A stretch of 64,000 nucleotides of DNA from Mycobacterium paraseoulense (GCF_010731655.1 NZ_AP022619.1:6014001-6078000), one strand, 5' to 3'. Positions 20,693-28,258 are shown, counted from the first letter of the stretch. The notes: generated from the letters alone by a model not told the origin. Translations and numbers: made by a program.

Positions 20693-20956
20693 ACGGCAAG
20701 CATGCCCCATCGATCTCCGGTGCCCAACCTGGTCACGGACGCATGCGAACGACGGGTGGGCGCCGAAGCGGTTCGCACGCAGCGGCATCGTCCGGCTACC
20801 GTTCCCGCACTCGCGCGACGCGGCGTTCCGTCGTTTCACGCATCTGCTGCCGCGCGCGGGCAATGGCGCCGGACGTAACTGGCGATCTCGTCAATTAAAG
20901 GCCGGTCGGCGGCAGGGGCGCGATTTTCTGAATTTGCCAGCGCCGGAGCGGGGCGT
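20693..20956. other. Intergenic region upstream of CDF and DUF732 D genes
   Basis: This is about 260 nt between divergent genes. It must contain the CDF promoter and that of the small ORF at 20957, but no convincing box, repeat or coding frame was recognised. Confidence 0.4.
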
Positions 20957-21058
20957 ATGCAAAAGTATCTGTTGATCGAAACGCTGACCCGTACGTTGAT
21001 CGGCTGGCTGCGCGATCAGGATATGTCGAAACACAGACCCACCGAGGACCCACCATGA
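20957..21058 (+). CDS. Candidate 33-residue small protein coupled to DUF732 D
   Basis: An ATG at 20957 opens a 34-codon frame encoding MQKYLLIETLTRTLIGWL then a charged tail ending EDPP. Its TGA overlaps the ATG of the next DUF732 gene as ATGA (21055-21058), the usual sign of translational coupling. GGAG lies about 10 nt before the ATG. The first 18 residues could form an amphipathic helix. It has no signal peptide and no recognisable homologue. It may be a real small protein, a leader that drives translation of the downstream gene, or chance. Confidence 0.4.
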   Translation: MQKYLLIETLTRTLIGWLRDQDMSKHRPTEDPP

Positions 21059-21390
21059 AGAATCCGGCACCACTGACCGGCCCGCTCGCTGCCGTTTTGG
21101 CAAGCATCGCCGTTGTCGCCGCCCCGATGGCCAACGCCGACGCGACGGACGACGTTTTTCTGCAGGCGCTCGGCCAGCAGGGCATCGCCTTTACCAACCT
21201 GTCGAACCAGACCGTCGTCAACGCCGGACATGGAGTTTGCCAGGACTGGGCCAATGGCGCGACACTCGCGCAGACCCTGTCCGACGTCAAAGGTGCGCTC
21301 GGATTAACCGATACGAATTCGGGCTACTTCATCGGCGCCGCGACGCAGTCGTACTGCCCCCAGTACGTCAGCAAAGCGACGCAAAGCTAA
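21055..21390 (+). CDS. DUF732 exported protein D
   Basis: This 111-residue exported protein has a longer signal peptide (about residues 1-29, ending MANA) and the DUF732 pattern DDVFLQALGQQGIAF, GVCQDW, SYCPQY. It differs from copies A-C by a WANGATLAQTL helix and is clearly not a recent duplicate. GAGG lies 9 nt upstream. The start overlaps the stop of the 33-codon ORF. Function is unknown; predicted to be a small helical secreted protein with one disulfide. Confidence 0.83.
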   Translation: MKNPAPLTGPLAAVLASIAVVAAPMANADATDDVFLQALGQQGIAFTNLSNQTVVNAGHGVCQDWANGATLAQTLSDVKGALGLTDTNSGYFIGAATQSYCPQYVSKATQS

Positions 21391-21397
21391 CGACCGG

Positions 21398-21610
21398 TCA
21401 CGAGTCCCCGTCGGGGTGCGGCTTCGCGTCGCGCGACCGGCGAGCGCGCCTCGGTAGCAGCATCAGCATCACCGGGAACCGCAGCAGCGCGTCGCGGTGG
21501 GAGACTTCGAGGAACACCGTTTCTATCTCGATGTTCCTTATCGGTTGTCTTTCCATCATCAGGCGCGTCCGCAGGTAGCGCGGGGTCCTCAGCCACTCGA
21601 CCAAATTCAT
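21398..21610 (-). CDS. Small basic hypothetical protein
   Basis: This 70-residue reading frame starts MNLVEWLRTPRYLRTRLMME. It is followed by IRNIEIETVFLEVSHRD, a hydrophobic LLRFPVMLMLLP stretch and an Arg-rich end. The ATG at 21610 is preceded at 7 nt by TAGAGT, fitting a leaderless start; no RBS is seen. I do not recognise the family. The composition (Arg/Leu-rich, one short hydrophobic helix) would suit a small membrane-associated protein. It ends 7 nt from the convergent DUF732 D gene. Confidence 0.5.
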   Translation of the reverse strand: MNLVEWLRTPRYLRTRLMMERQPIRNIEIETVFLEVSHRDALLRFPVMLMLLPRRARRSRDAKPHPDGDS

Positions 21611-21617
21611 GCCCGCG

Positions 21618-21623
21618 ACTCTA
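21618..21623 (-). promoter_or_regulatory. Possible leaderless -10 box (TAGAGT)
   Basis: It sits 7 nt upstream of the ATG at 21610 on the minus strand and supports that start. Confidence 0.35.
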
Positions 21624-21786
21624 CCCTTTCGGCGAAAGCCATTGCGGGGCAAAATAACCTGCAGAACTCGGTGAATTGCCCTATCCGCCCCAAGGTCGGG
21701 GATGGGGCAAATGGCTTCGGTTGCCGATACCCCGGGGTACGGCTGATTGGCAGGAATTCTTCAGGTTTGTAACGGGCCCGGACGAC

Positions 21787-21823
21787 TAGAATTGGCGGGG
21801 TGAACGCGCAGGCCGAACGCTAG
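21787..21823 (+). promoter_or_regulatory. Possible leaderless promoter with seven-codon leader ORF
   Basis: TAGAAT (21787-21792) lies 7 nt before GTG 21800, which opens a tiny frame encoding MNAQAER and stopping at TAG 21821-21823. The next gene starts 30 nt further on. The arrangement resembles leaderless mini-ORFs found upstream of mycobacterial genes; a regulatory role is speculative. Confidence 0.35.
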
Positions 21824-21853
21824 CGGCGATCGCGTCGGTCGGGTCCTCCGGCG

Positions 21854-22072
21854 ATGAGAAAGTCGGCAGCGATATTCGTGGCCGTTGGGACGGTAATGCT
21901 CAGCGGGGCTACCGCTCACGCTGACTCGCCGTCGCCGGGTCCCACGCCCCCTCCGGGTACACCCAAATGCCTGACCTTCGATGGCCCACAGTTGAACTGG
22001 CTGCCGTGCGGATGGACGACGGATGGCCGGCGCTGGACCCCTCCGCCGCCCCCACCGCCGCCTGGGCCGTGA
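21854..22072 (+). CDS. Small proline-rich exported protein
   Basis: This 72-residue protein has a signal peptide (MRKSAAIFVAVGTVMLSGA, cleavage after AHA). A Ser/Pro/Gly linker follows, then a short core CLTFDGPQLNWLPCGWTTDG with two cysteines 13 residues apart, and a C-terminal run of eight prolines. The Cys pair probably forms a disulfide loop. I do not recognise the family. It lies in the cluster of exported proteins and may depend on the predicted promoter at 21787. Its third-position GC and clean signal peptide support coding. Confidence 0.6.
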   Translation: MRKSAAIFVAVGTVMLSGATAHADSPSPGPTPPPGTPKCLTFDGPQLNWLPCGWTTDGRRWTPPPPPPPPGP

Positions 22073-22231
22073 TTGTCACATGGTCGGATCAAGCATTCGT
22101 CGCCCCCGACGCCGATTATTCAACTTTCGATAAGCTGCATTTTCCCTGGTTTTCCTATTCTGCGTATCCTGCCGCATTGGAGCCGCATCCTGCGGGCGCC
22201 GTCAACGGTACGAAGAAAGGAAGCGGATCAA

Positions 22232-22579
22232 ATGCCCTCATCTCGCTGGCTGGCGCGACTGGCCGTCCCCGTCGTGGCCGGTGCCGCCCTCATTGCCAGC
22301 ACGGCGATCGCGACCGCCGATGCCAACGATGACGCCTACCTCGCTCAACTGCGCGCTCAGGGCTTCAGTTGGCCACCGGGCCACGAAGCCGCCCTCACCG
22401 GCATGGGGCGCCTCATCTGTGACGATCTGGGGTGGGGCTGGACGTACGACCAAATCGCCCAGAACATCCACGCCGACCTCGACCCGCGGAACGTGACGTT
22501 CGGGGACGTCCATTCCATGGTGGCGCTGGCGCATTCGACCTATTGCCCGCTGCAGCGGTGCTGGACCGACCACTGCTGA
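22232..22579 (+). CDS. DUF732 exported protein E
   Basis: This 115-residue exported protein has RBS GAAAGGAAG 8-10 nt upstream of ATG 22232. The signal peptide begins MPSSRWLARLAVPVVAGAAL and ends near ATA. The DUF732 pattern is present as DDAYLAQLRAQGFSW, then LICDDLGWGWTYDQIAQNI and TYCPLQ. Two further cysteines near the C-terminus (RCWTDHC) are unusual for the family and could make a second disulfide. Function is unknown. Confidence 0.8.
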   Translation: MPSSRWLARLAVPVVAGAALIASTAIATADANDDAYLAQLRAQGFSWPPGHEAALTGMGRLICDDLGWGWTYDQIAQNIHADLDPRNVTFGDVHSMVALAHSTYCPLQRCWTDHC

Positions 22580-22675
22580 CGGTTGAATTCTTAGGACCAT
22601 TTCTGAGACACGGCCATTGTTTCCGGTGTAGCGTCCCGATCAATTTCATAACGGGCGTGGCAGAAAGACCGGGCG

Positions 22676-23422
22676 ATGAAAGCAGCAATCGCGGTCGCGG
22701 TGGCAGCGGTTGTTGCGCTAGGTCTGCCGAATGCCGCGCCGGCCCGTGCCGAGACGACGGCCACCGTCAAGGCCCAGACCACCCAGCGCATGAACGGCCC
22801 CAACACGAAGGCCGGCCGCGACGGGGTTTACAACGCCGGCGAGGTATTGACGCTCGTGTGCCACAGCACGGGCGAGCCGGTCAAGGGCTTCTTCAGCTAT
22901 CAGATTGCCGACGGGGGATGGGACAGCCTGTGGTACAAGACATCTGACGGGCACTACGTCGCCGACGTCGACATCGACACGCGTACCCTCGACGCGCTCG
23001 GCCCCGACTGCGGTGGGGGTGGGGGAGCGGCGCCGGCCGCAGCGGCCGGCGAGGACAAGGCGGCTCGCGCGATGGCGTGGGCACGCGGTCAGATGGCCGC
23101 CGATCCCGACAACACGGTCCAATGCGAGGCGTTCGTCGAGCAGGCCTACAACCACGCGTTCCGGTACCCGTCGGCGATGGACGCTTTCAACGATTTCAAT
23201 CGCAAGGGGCTCATCCACACCAACGCGGACAACATTCCTCAGGGGGCACTCGTGTTTACGAGCAATCCCGGATTCGATCACGGCACCGGCCACGTCATGC
23301 TCAGCGAGGGCAATGGCCAGTACCTCACCGCCAACTACTTCACGCCGCCGCACATTCGGGAAATACGGCCAAGCCCCAGCGATTCGCAAAACATTTTTCT
23401 CGGTTGGGCGTACGTGCCGTAG
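22676..23422 (+). CDS. Secreted papain-fold-like (CHAP/NlpC-P60-like) protein
   Basis: This 248-residue secreted protein has a signal peptide (residues 1-25, ending ARA). An N-terminal beta-rich domain of about 85 residues looks SH3-like (YNAGEVLTLVCHSTGEPV, with Cys62 and Cys112 likely paired). A Gly/Ala linker at about 113-126 is followed by a C-terminal domain with Cys150 in TVQCEAFVEQAY and His206 in HGTGHVMLSEGNG. The Cys-then-His order and spacing resemble CHAP or NlpC/P60 amidases that cut peptidoglycan stem peptides. Activity is inferred; the Asn220 after the His could complete the site. An RBS (AAAGACCGGG) is weak. Confidence 0.68.
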   Translation: MKAAIAVAVAAVVALGLPNAAPARAETTATVKAQTTQRMNGPNTKAGRDGVYNAGEVLTLVCHSTGEPVKGFFSYQIADGGWDSLWYKTSDGHYVADVDIDTRTLDALGPDCGGGGGAAPAAAAGEDKAARAMAWARGQMAADPDNTVQCEAFVEQAYNHAFRYPSAMDAFNDFNRKGLIHTNADNIPQGALVFTSNPGFDHGTGHVMLSEGNGQYLTANYFTPPHIREIRPSPSDSQNIFLGWAYVP

Positions 23423-23450
23423 CCGAGCACGCTGTGGTACTTACGACCAC

Positions 23451-23681
23451 ATGAACAATCCTTCACCGGGCCCGGGTTGGTGGCTGGCGTCCGACGGCAA
23501 CTGGTATCCGCAGCAGTGGGAATACACGTGGGATTACCGCGAGGGGGACACCGCCATGGACGAGATGAAGCTCAGGGCCGACGAGCTGGGCCGGCAGGGC
23601 TGGGAAATGGTCGGTCTTGATGCCGACCATCGTGGGGCTTTTTCCGTCGCATGCTTCTTCAAGCGGCCGATCGCGCCGTAA
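23451..23681 (+). CDS. Small DUF2510/DUF4177-like protein
   Basis: This 76-residue protein begins with the tryptophan-rich motif GPGWWLASDGNWYPQ (residues 8-22), as in DUF2510 domains. It continues with a segment resembling DUF4177 (DELGRQGWEMVGLDADH, then CFFKRP). Both are short domains of unknown function, usually found separately: DUF2510 in actinobacterial membrane proteins, DUF4177 as tiny stand-alone proteins. There is no signal peptide. It starts 28 nt after the secreted CHAP-like gene and is followed by a strong hairpin at 23694, so it may end that transcript. Confidence 0.65.
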   Translation: MNNPSPGPGWWLASDGNWYPQQWEYTWDYREGDTAMDEMKLRADELGRQGWEMVGLDADHRGAFSVACFFKRPIAP

Positions 23682-23693
23682 CCCCGTCCGTGA

Positions 23694-23722
23694 GCCGGCG
23701 CCGCCTTGGTTGAGGCGCCGGC
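23694..23722 (+). terminator. GC-rich hairpin terminator candidate
   Basis: Perfect 9-bp arms GCCGGCGCC (23694-23702) and GGCGCCGGC (23714-23722) flank an 11-nt loop, 12 nt after the 76-residue gene. There is no U tract, as is common for mycobacterial hairpin terminators. Confidence 0.5.
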
Positions 23723-23803
23723 GGCACAAGTGGGTAAACAACGCAATGACGCGCCGGGAAGCGTCTGTTGTGCGATCAGTCACTAGTCGAAAGGCGGCAT
23801 CGG

Positions 23804-24073
23804 ATGGCTCGTCAAGACGGAGGCCGGTGGGACGTCGGCATCAAAGACAACGCGGTTTATCTGGCGCGCGTCTCGGAGGACAACGAGCGATTATTCGACG
23901 ATTCGTTGGCGTCCGAGGAGGCCCGCGAGCTGGCTGAGCTCTTGACCAAGTTCGCCGACAAGCTCGATAAGTCCGACAAGTCGAGGGACGACGACGAGGA
24001 CGACGAGGACGACGAAGACCGCGACGAGGACGACGAAGACGACGAGGAGGGCTCCAAGAAGTCGTCGGATTAG
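23804..24073 (+). CDS. Small protein with Asp/Glu-repeat tail
   Basis: This 89-residue protein has an N-terminal half (MARQDGGRWDVGIKDNAVYL then ASEEARELAELLTKFADKLD) that is a short beta segment followed by an amphipathic helix. The C-terminal 25 residues are almost entirely Asp and Glu before a GSKKSSD end. AAGG lies about 10 nt upstream. I do not recognise a named family. The polyacidic tail could bind cations or basic proteins. The tail is encoded by a GAC/GAG/GAA repeat (23987-24050), which is prone to length change. Confidence 0.6.
   Translation: MARQDGGRWDVGIKDNAVYLARVSEDNERLFDDSLASEEARELAELLTKFADKLDKSDKSRDDDEDDEDDEDRDEDDEDDEEGSKKSSD
23987..24050 (+). repeat. GAC/GAG trinucleotide low-complexity tract
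   Basis: Imperfect tandem GAC, GAG and GAA codons encode the acidic tail of the preceding gene. It is a potential slippage site that should vary in length between strains in steps of three. Confidence 0.7.
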
Positions 24074-24199
24074 ATTCCGATCGAGCTGTTGATGTCGCGC
24101 TCTGCGGGTGGCGTAACCCAGAGTCAGGATCTGGTGCAGGCCTGATGGCAGCTAATACCGTTGGCTCCATCAGGTTGCAGTGCTGCTGACGGGTGGAGC

Positions 24200-24391
24200 G
24201 TGCCCCTTAAACGTGTTGACGAATTGAAGCCCGGGGACAAGATCCGCATGAAGATCGGGCATGCCACCGTCGTCGCGACTGAACCCATCGACGACGACCG
24301 CACCATGCTCACCTTTTACTACGGGACCAAAGCCCCGGCCGACAACGCCCTGACGGTGGATGTACTGGACGACGACGAGTGGGGTTGGTAA
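24200..24391 (+). CDS. Small hypothetical protein, SH3-like
   Basis: This 63-residue frame starts from GTG 24200 (MPLKRVDELKPGDKIRMKIG) and ends DDDEWGW. GGTGGAG sits just upstream; a TTG at 24161 would lengthen it by 13 poor residues. The sequence is beta-rich with the LKPGDKIRM turn typical of small barrel folds, and carries acidic residues at the end. It has no signal peptide or membrane segment and no family was recognised. It lies between the acidic-tail protein and a secreted protein on the same strand. Confidence 0.5.
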   Translation: MPLKRVDELKPGDKIRMKIGHATVVATEPIDDDRTMLTFYYGTKAPADNALTVDVLDDDEWGW

Positions 24392-24466
24392 GGCAATCGG
24401 GCAGATGCTTGCTCGTAATGGACCGGCGCACGACTATTGAAGGGGCACGGCCTCAGAGGAGAAATG

Positions 24467-24967
24467 ATGACGTCGGACCGCTTGAAAAGATTCGCCGGTT
24501 TGTGCGCTTCGCCGCTACCGATCGCCCTGGCACTTTCCCCGACGGCCGTCGCCGACAATCCGTCCTGGAACGGCCAGTACGCCATCACGTTCATGGTTGG
24601 TCCGAAGGCCGGGACCAGCATGGCGGTCGGCAATCCCGAGGTGCAGCACACCGAAACCTATGGTTTGCGCTCGAGCTGTACGAACGGAAAGTGCGTGGCC
24701 ACCATCGTTAGCGGTCCCCCGCCAAGTAACCCGACGGTGCCGCAGCCGATTCAGTTCACGTGGGATGGAAAGTCCTGGACGCAAGTCAGCGACTTTCAGT
24801 GGGACTGCATGATGCCCGACACCTCGATCGAATGGAATCCGGCCCGGGCCACGGTGCGCTACACGCCCCAACCCGACGGGTCGCTCGACGGGATCATGCA
24901 CACCGACATCTTGAGCGGCGCCTGCCAGGGCACCATCGACATGGACATGAAGGCTGAGCGCGTGTGA
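24467..24967 (+). CDS. Exported beta-rich protein of unknown function
   Basis: This 166-residue protein has a strong RBS AGGAG 5 nt before ATG 24467 (a second ATG lies 3 nt earlier). The signal peptide runs to TAVA. The mature domain contains four cysteines, in SSCTNGKC, QWDCMM and GACQGT, suggesting two disulfides. Regular strand patterns such as QFTWDGKSWTQVSDFQWDC alternate aromatic and polar residues. It resembles mycobacterial secreted proteins annotated only as hypothetical; I cannot name a family. No catalytic motif is visible. Confidence 0.68.
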   Translation: MTSDRLKRFAGLCASPLPIALALSPTAVADNPSWNGQYAITFMVGPKAGTSMAVGNPEVQHTETYGLRSSCTNGKCVATIVSGPPPSNPTVPQPIQFTWDGKSWTQVSDFQWDCMMPDTSIEWNPARATVRYTPQPDGSLDGIMHTDILSGACQGTIDMDMKAERV

Positions 24968-25033
24968 ATTCACCCCGAAGCCGCCTGCTCAGTTTCGTTT
25001 GCTGATTACTTACCGTTATGGCTGGGTATCCAT

Positions 25034-25324
25034 GTGACCGTGCGTTTCTTCTCCGTTGCTGCCGTGCTCGGCATGGTCGTCGCCATGCTGGTGGCCGCAC
25101 CGGCTCGCGCCGACTTGAGCGGTTACGGAAATTGCGTGGGAAGCATTACGGAAGTCCCGCTGTGGGAACACGACTACCAGAACCAGCAGCTCATTGGGGT
25201 TATCGAACAGGACCTGAACTCCGGTGTTTCTCCGGCCGCTGAAGCGCAAAAGGTATCGCATATGGGGTTCGACCCCCGGTTAGCCAATCGGATCGTGGAG
25301 TGCGTGATTCAGGAGCGCCCGTAA
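25034..25324 (+). CDS. DUF732-like exported protein F
   Basis: This 96-residue exported protein starts at GTG 25034 (GTG 25040 is an alternative). It has a signal peptide ending APARA and a compact mature part: GYGNCVGSI, a helix DYQNQQLIGVIEQDLNSG, and NRIVECVIQ. The two cysteines match the DUF732 framework, but the usual DDxFL opening and YCP ending are missing, so membership is less certain than for copies A-E. Function is unknown. It is the last of the exported-protein run. Confidence 0.62.
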   Translation: MTVRFFSVAAVLGMVVAMLVAAPARADLSGYGNCVGSITEVPLWEHDYQNQQLIGVIEQDLNSGVSPAAEAQKVSHMGFDPRLANRIVECVIQERP

Positions 25325-25595
25325 AGCCCTAGCTGAACGGTCGCCGAGCTCCTCTCACGAGGGTGTGGCCAACCCTCCAGCCGCGGTCGCCACCGTGTGT
25401 CCTGGTGGCGGCGCCGGCGATGAGACGGCTTCAGTGTGGTTGCGAGGCTTGCGTTTTCGGGGTCCGCTTTCGAGGGTCTGGTCGGTGAGGCCGATGGGAG
25501 GGCTCCCCGCAAGTCGTTGCCCGGGAACGAGAACCGAGCGGGTACGTCCCACCGTCAGCCGCGAGCACCGTTCGTCGCGATGGGATCATAGGCGG

Positions 25596-25928
25596 ATGAC
25601 CATCCACACCTGCATGGGTTGCGGGCTCGAGACCCGTTACTCCTATGGGCGCGCCTGCATGGGTTGCGGCCTGAGAACCCACCACTCGTACGGTCATCGG
25701 CCGGACTGGTATCCGCAGGCGGCGGTAGCTTTCGCGACGCCGGCAAGGATCGTCGGCCTAAGCGAAAGGCATCCGACGGCCGCGATGGCGTTGATGGTCC
25801 CGGGCACGCTCGTCGCCTTGGCCGCGGTCGCCGCGTACCCGTTCGTGTTCGTGCCATTGTTGGTGCTGTTCAGCGCGGCTTTGGTGGCGTCGGTCCGCTA
25901 CGAGGAAGCCCGCACCCCTACGAAGTAG
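25596..25928 (+). CDS. Membrane protein with duplicated CMGCGL zinc-ribbon-like motif
   Basis: This 110-residue protein has an N-terminus that repeats the unit CMGCGLxTxxSYGxx twice (residues 6-35), supplying four cysteines as two CxxC knuckles, a probable zinc ribbon. After a short linker come two adjoining hydrophobic segments (about 60-98) and a charged end VRYEEARTPTK. A small inner-membrane protein with a cytoplasmic metal-binding head is inferred. I do not recognise the family. The upstream 270 nt (25325-25595) show no gene or clear signal. Confidence 0.6.
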   Translation: MTIHTCMGCGLETRYSYGRACMGCGLRTHHSYGHRPDWYPQAAVAFATPARIVGLSERHPTAAMALMVPGTLVALAAVAAYPFVFVPLLVLFSAALVASVRYEEARTPTK

Positions 25929-26232
25929 ATGAGGGCTGATTCGCGCGGCGGTGGCGCGATAACACCGGTCATCTATGACTAACAGGTCGATCCAAGACGA
26001 CGATGCCGGGTCGTCATACAGGTCAAGGTGATCTCGAAAGGTACTGTGCAGGAACGATTGTGGCGGTGTGAGACGGCCAACCGGGCACGGGTGGCTCTCA
26101 CGGTACCTGTATCACCGGGATCTCCCAGACGTCCAAAACGCCTGTCAATCTGGTCGCGATCAGTTCAATCCGGCTGCCCCGAATGCGCGACCGTGTCGAC
26201 GCATTCTTCCACGACCGACGGGACGGAGACCA
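25929..26232. other. Intergenic region before SDR gene
   Basis: These 304 nt have no credible gene. GGAG at about 26225 serves the SDR start. No repeat or convincing promoter was recognised. Confidence 0.4.
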
Positions 26233-27039
26233 ATGGCGGACAACCAATTCACCACTCACACAGAACTTTTCGACCTGAGTGGGAAGTACGCCCTTGTCAC
26301 TGGCGGCACCAGTGGCATTGGGATGATGATAGCGCGCGGCCTTCTCCAGGCGGGCGCCCGCGTCGTCATCAGCTCACGCAAGGCAGACAGGTGCGCGGAG
26401 GCGCAGCGCCTACTGTCCGAATTCGGCGACGTTCAAGCTATCCCCGCCGACCTGTCCAGGCATGACGAGTGTCAGCGCCTCGCAGACCTTGTCAAGGCCG
26501 ACTCGGAACGCCTGGACATCCTGGTCAACAACGCGGGAGCGATGTGGCGCGAGCCGCTAGCGACATTCCCGGACGAGGCCTGGGACGCAGTGCTCGGCCT
26601 CAACCTCAAGTCGCCGTTCTGGCTGGTGCAGGCGCTGCTCCCCGCACTTCGCAGGGCGGGCACCGCCGATGATCCCGCGCGCATCATCAACATCGGCAGT
26701 ATCGCCGCCATCCACGTCGCCCAGTCGCCCAACTACTCGTACGCCAGCAGCAAAGCGGCACTCCATCAACTCACCAGAGTGCTTGGCAGAGAGCTGGGCC
26801 CACAGCACGTCACGGTGAACGCGGTAGCACCGGGAGTGTTCCCGTCACAGATGATGGCGTCCACGCTCGATGCCATCGGCGACACGATCGCGGCGGCGGC
26901 GCCTCTGCGCCGGCTCGGCCGCGACGACGACATGGCGGGTGTCGCCGTGTTTCTCGCTAGCCGGGCCGGGTCCTACCTCACGGGCACCATCATCCCGGTC
27001 GACGGCGGCATCGCGACGACCGCGACGGGTACGCCCTGA
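26233..27039 (+). CDS. Short-chain dehydrogenase/reductase
   Basis: This 268-residue classical SDR has the cofactor loop TGGTSGIG (around residues 22-29), NNAGA in the central strand and the catalytic Tyr/Lys in YSYASSKAAL (YxxxK). The Ser lies in NIGSIAA. It is an NAD(P)-dependent oxidoreductase, often acting on 3-oxoacyl or gluconate-type substrates; the actual substrate is unknown. The ATG at 26233 was chosen because it follows GGAG at 6-8 nt and gives normal family length. The XRE regulator follows after 127 nt in the same direction and may control it. Confidence 0.88.
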   Translation: MADNQFTTHTELFDLSGKYALVTGGTSGIGMMIARGLLQAGARVVISSRKADRCAEAQRLLSEFGDVQAIPADLSRHDECQRLADLVKADSERLDILVNNAGAMWREPLATFPDEAWDAVLGLNLKSPFWLVQALLPALRRAGTADDPARIINIGSIAAIHVAQSPNYSYASSKAALHQLTRVLGRELGPQHVTVNAVAPGVFPSQMMASTLDAIGDTIAAAAPLRRLGRDDDMAGVAVFLASRAGSYLTGTIIPVDGGIATTATGTP

Positions 27040-27128
27040 GCGTCGGCGCGAACGTTTGGCGGCGGCCGATGCCCCCGCGTGAACGCCTCCGAGTCGGGTC
27101 TCAACGCGGTCGTCGGGGTACCCACAGT

Positions 27129-27160
27129 GCCTCCCTCAGGCTGCGGGAGGGGCTTACGGT
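27129..27160 (+). promoter_or_regulatory. Leaderless promoter and inverted repeat of the XRE regulator
   Basis: TACGGT (27155-27160) is 6 nt before ATG 27167. Just upstream CCTCCC (27130-27135) and GGGAGG (27145-27150) form an inverted repeat with a 9-nt spacer, placed between the expected -35 and -10 boxes. This fits an autorepression site for the MmyB-like protein. Confidence 0.45.
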
Positions 27161-27166
27161 GAGGGG

Positions 27167-28060
27167 ATGGCCACGGTGGATCTACGCGCCGACATCCGGG
27201 GGTTCCTCAGCTCGCGTCGCGCCCGCATCGCACCCGAGCAGGCGGGCCTGCCCGCGTACGGCGGCAATCGTCGGGTCAAAGGTCTGCGCCGCGAGGAGGT
27301 AGCGCTCCTGGCGGGCGTATCAGTCGACTACTACGTGCGCATGGAGCGCGGCAGCCTCGCCAGTGCCTCCGATGGCGTGCTCGATGCGTTGGCCTCTGCC
27401 TTGCAACTCGACGAGGCCGAGCGCGACCACCTGTTCCACCTCGCACGCCAATCCCGGGCGCCCAGCGGCCCACGCCGGCGCAGGCCTGTGGTGACGGTGC
27501 GCTCGACGCTGCAGCAGGTGCTCGACGCCATCTCCGATGCGCCGGCCTGGATCCGTAATGGACGATTTGACGTGCTCGCCATGAATCAACTCGCCCGCGC
27601 GCTGTACTCACCGGTGCTGGCCGACCCGCGGCGGCCCGCGAATACAGCGCGGTTCGTTTATCTAGCTCCCGAGGCGGCCAGAGATTTCTTTGTCGACTAC
27701 GACCAGTTGGCCAGTGACGCGGCCGCGAAGCTACGCATGGAAGCCGGCCGCAATCCGCACGACGAGCAGCTGATCGCCTTGGTCGGCGAACTGTCAACGT
27801 GCAGTGAGCTATTCCGGCAGCGGTGGGCATCTCAGGACGTGCGGGTGCACCGGTCCGGACGCAAGCGGTTGCACCATCCGATCGTGGGCCAGCTCGACTT
27901 GGACGTCGAGTCTTTGGAACTGCCCGCCGACCCCGGCCTGCACCTCATCGTCTACACCGCGCCCGCGGGCACGCCGACCGCTGATGGTCTCGCGCTCCTG
28001 GCGTCGTGGGCGGCCACCCAACAGAGGCTGGCGACCGAGCTTGAAGCACCCAGCGGATAG
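27167..28060 (+). CDS. XRE-family transcriptional regulator, MmyB type
   Basis: This 297-residue regulator has an N-terminal helix-turn-helix at about residues 15-75 (REEVALLAGVSVDYYVRMERG). A C-terminal MmyB-like ligand-binding domain of about 180 residues follows, starting TLQQVLDAISDAPAWIRNGR and including DVLAMNQLARALY. Such regulators typically sit next to, and repress, a short-chain dehydrogenase gene, which matches the SDR upstream here. The family is thought to bind fatty-acid-like ligands. A leaderless start is indicated by TACGGT 6 nt upstream. Confidence 0.87.
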   Translation: MATVDLRADIRGFLSSRRARIAPEQAGLPAYGGNRRVKGLRREEVALLAGVSVDYYVRMERGSLASASDGVLDALASALQLDEAERDHLFHLARQSRAPSGPRRRRPVVTVRSTLQQVLDAISDAPAWIRNGRFDVLAMNQLARALYSPVLADPRRPANTARFVYLAPEAARDFFVDYDQLASDAAAKLRMEAGRNPHDEQLIALVGELSTCSELFRQRWASQDVRVHRSGRKRLHHPIVGQLDLDVESLELPADPGLHLIVYTAPAGTPTADGLALLASWAATQQRLATELEAPSG

Positions 28061-28258
28061 TCCGACGCCGTCAGCCGTACTGGTCAGCGGACCGCGCACC
28101 AGGGATTTCTTTCAGCTTGGCCTTCCGCCGTCTGACCGGCCGCTCACGTACCGGTGGTAGTTCTCTTGGCGGCTGCCGATCCCATCGCCGTATTGGCCCG
28201 CATTGACACGCCACTTTGTGTAACTCGAGTGGACACAGCCTCTGAGCTGCAAGAACTC

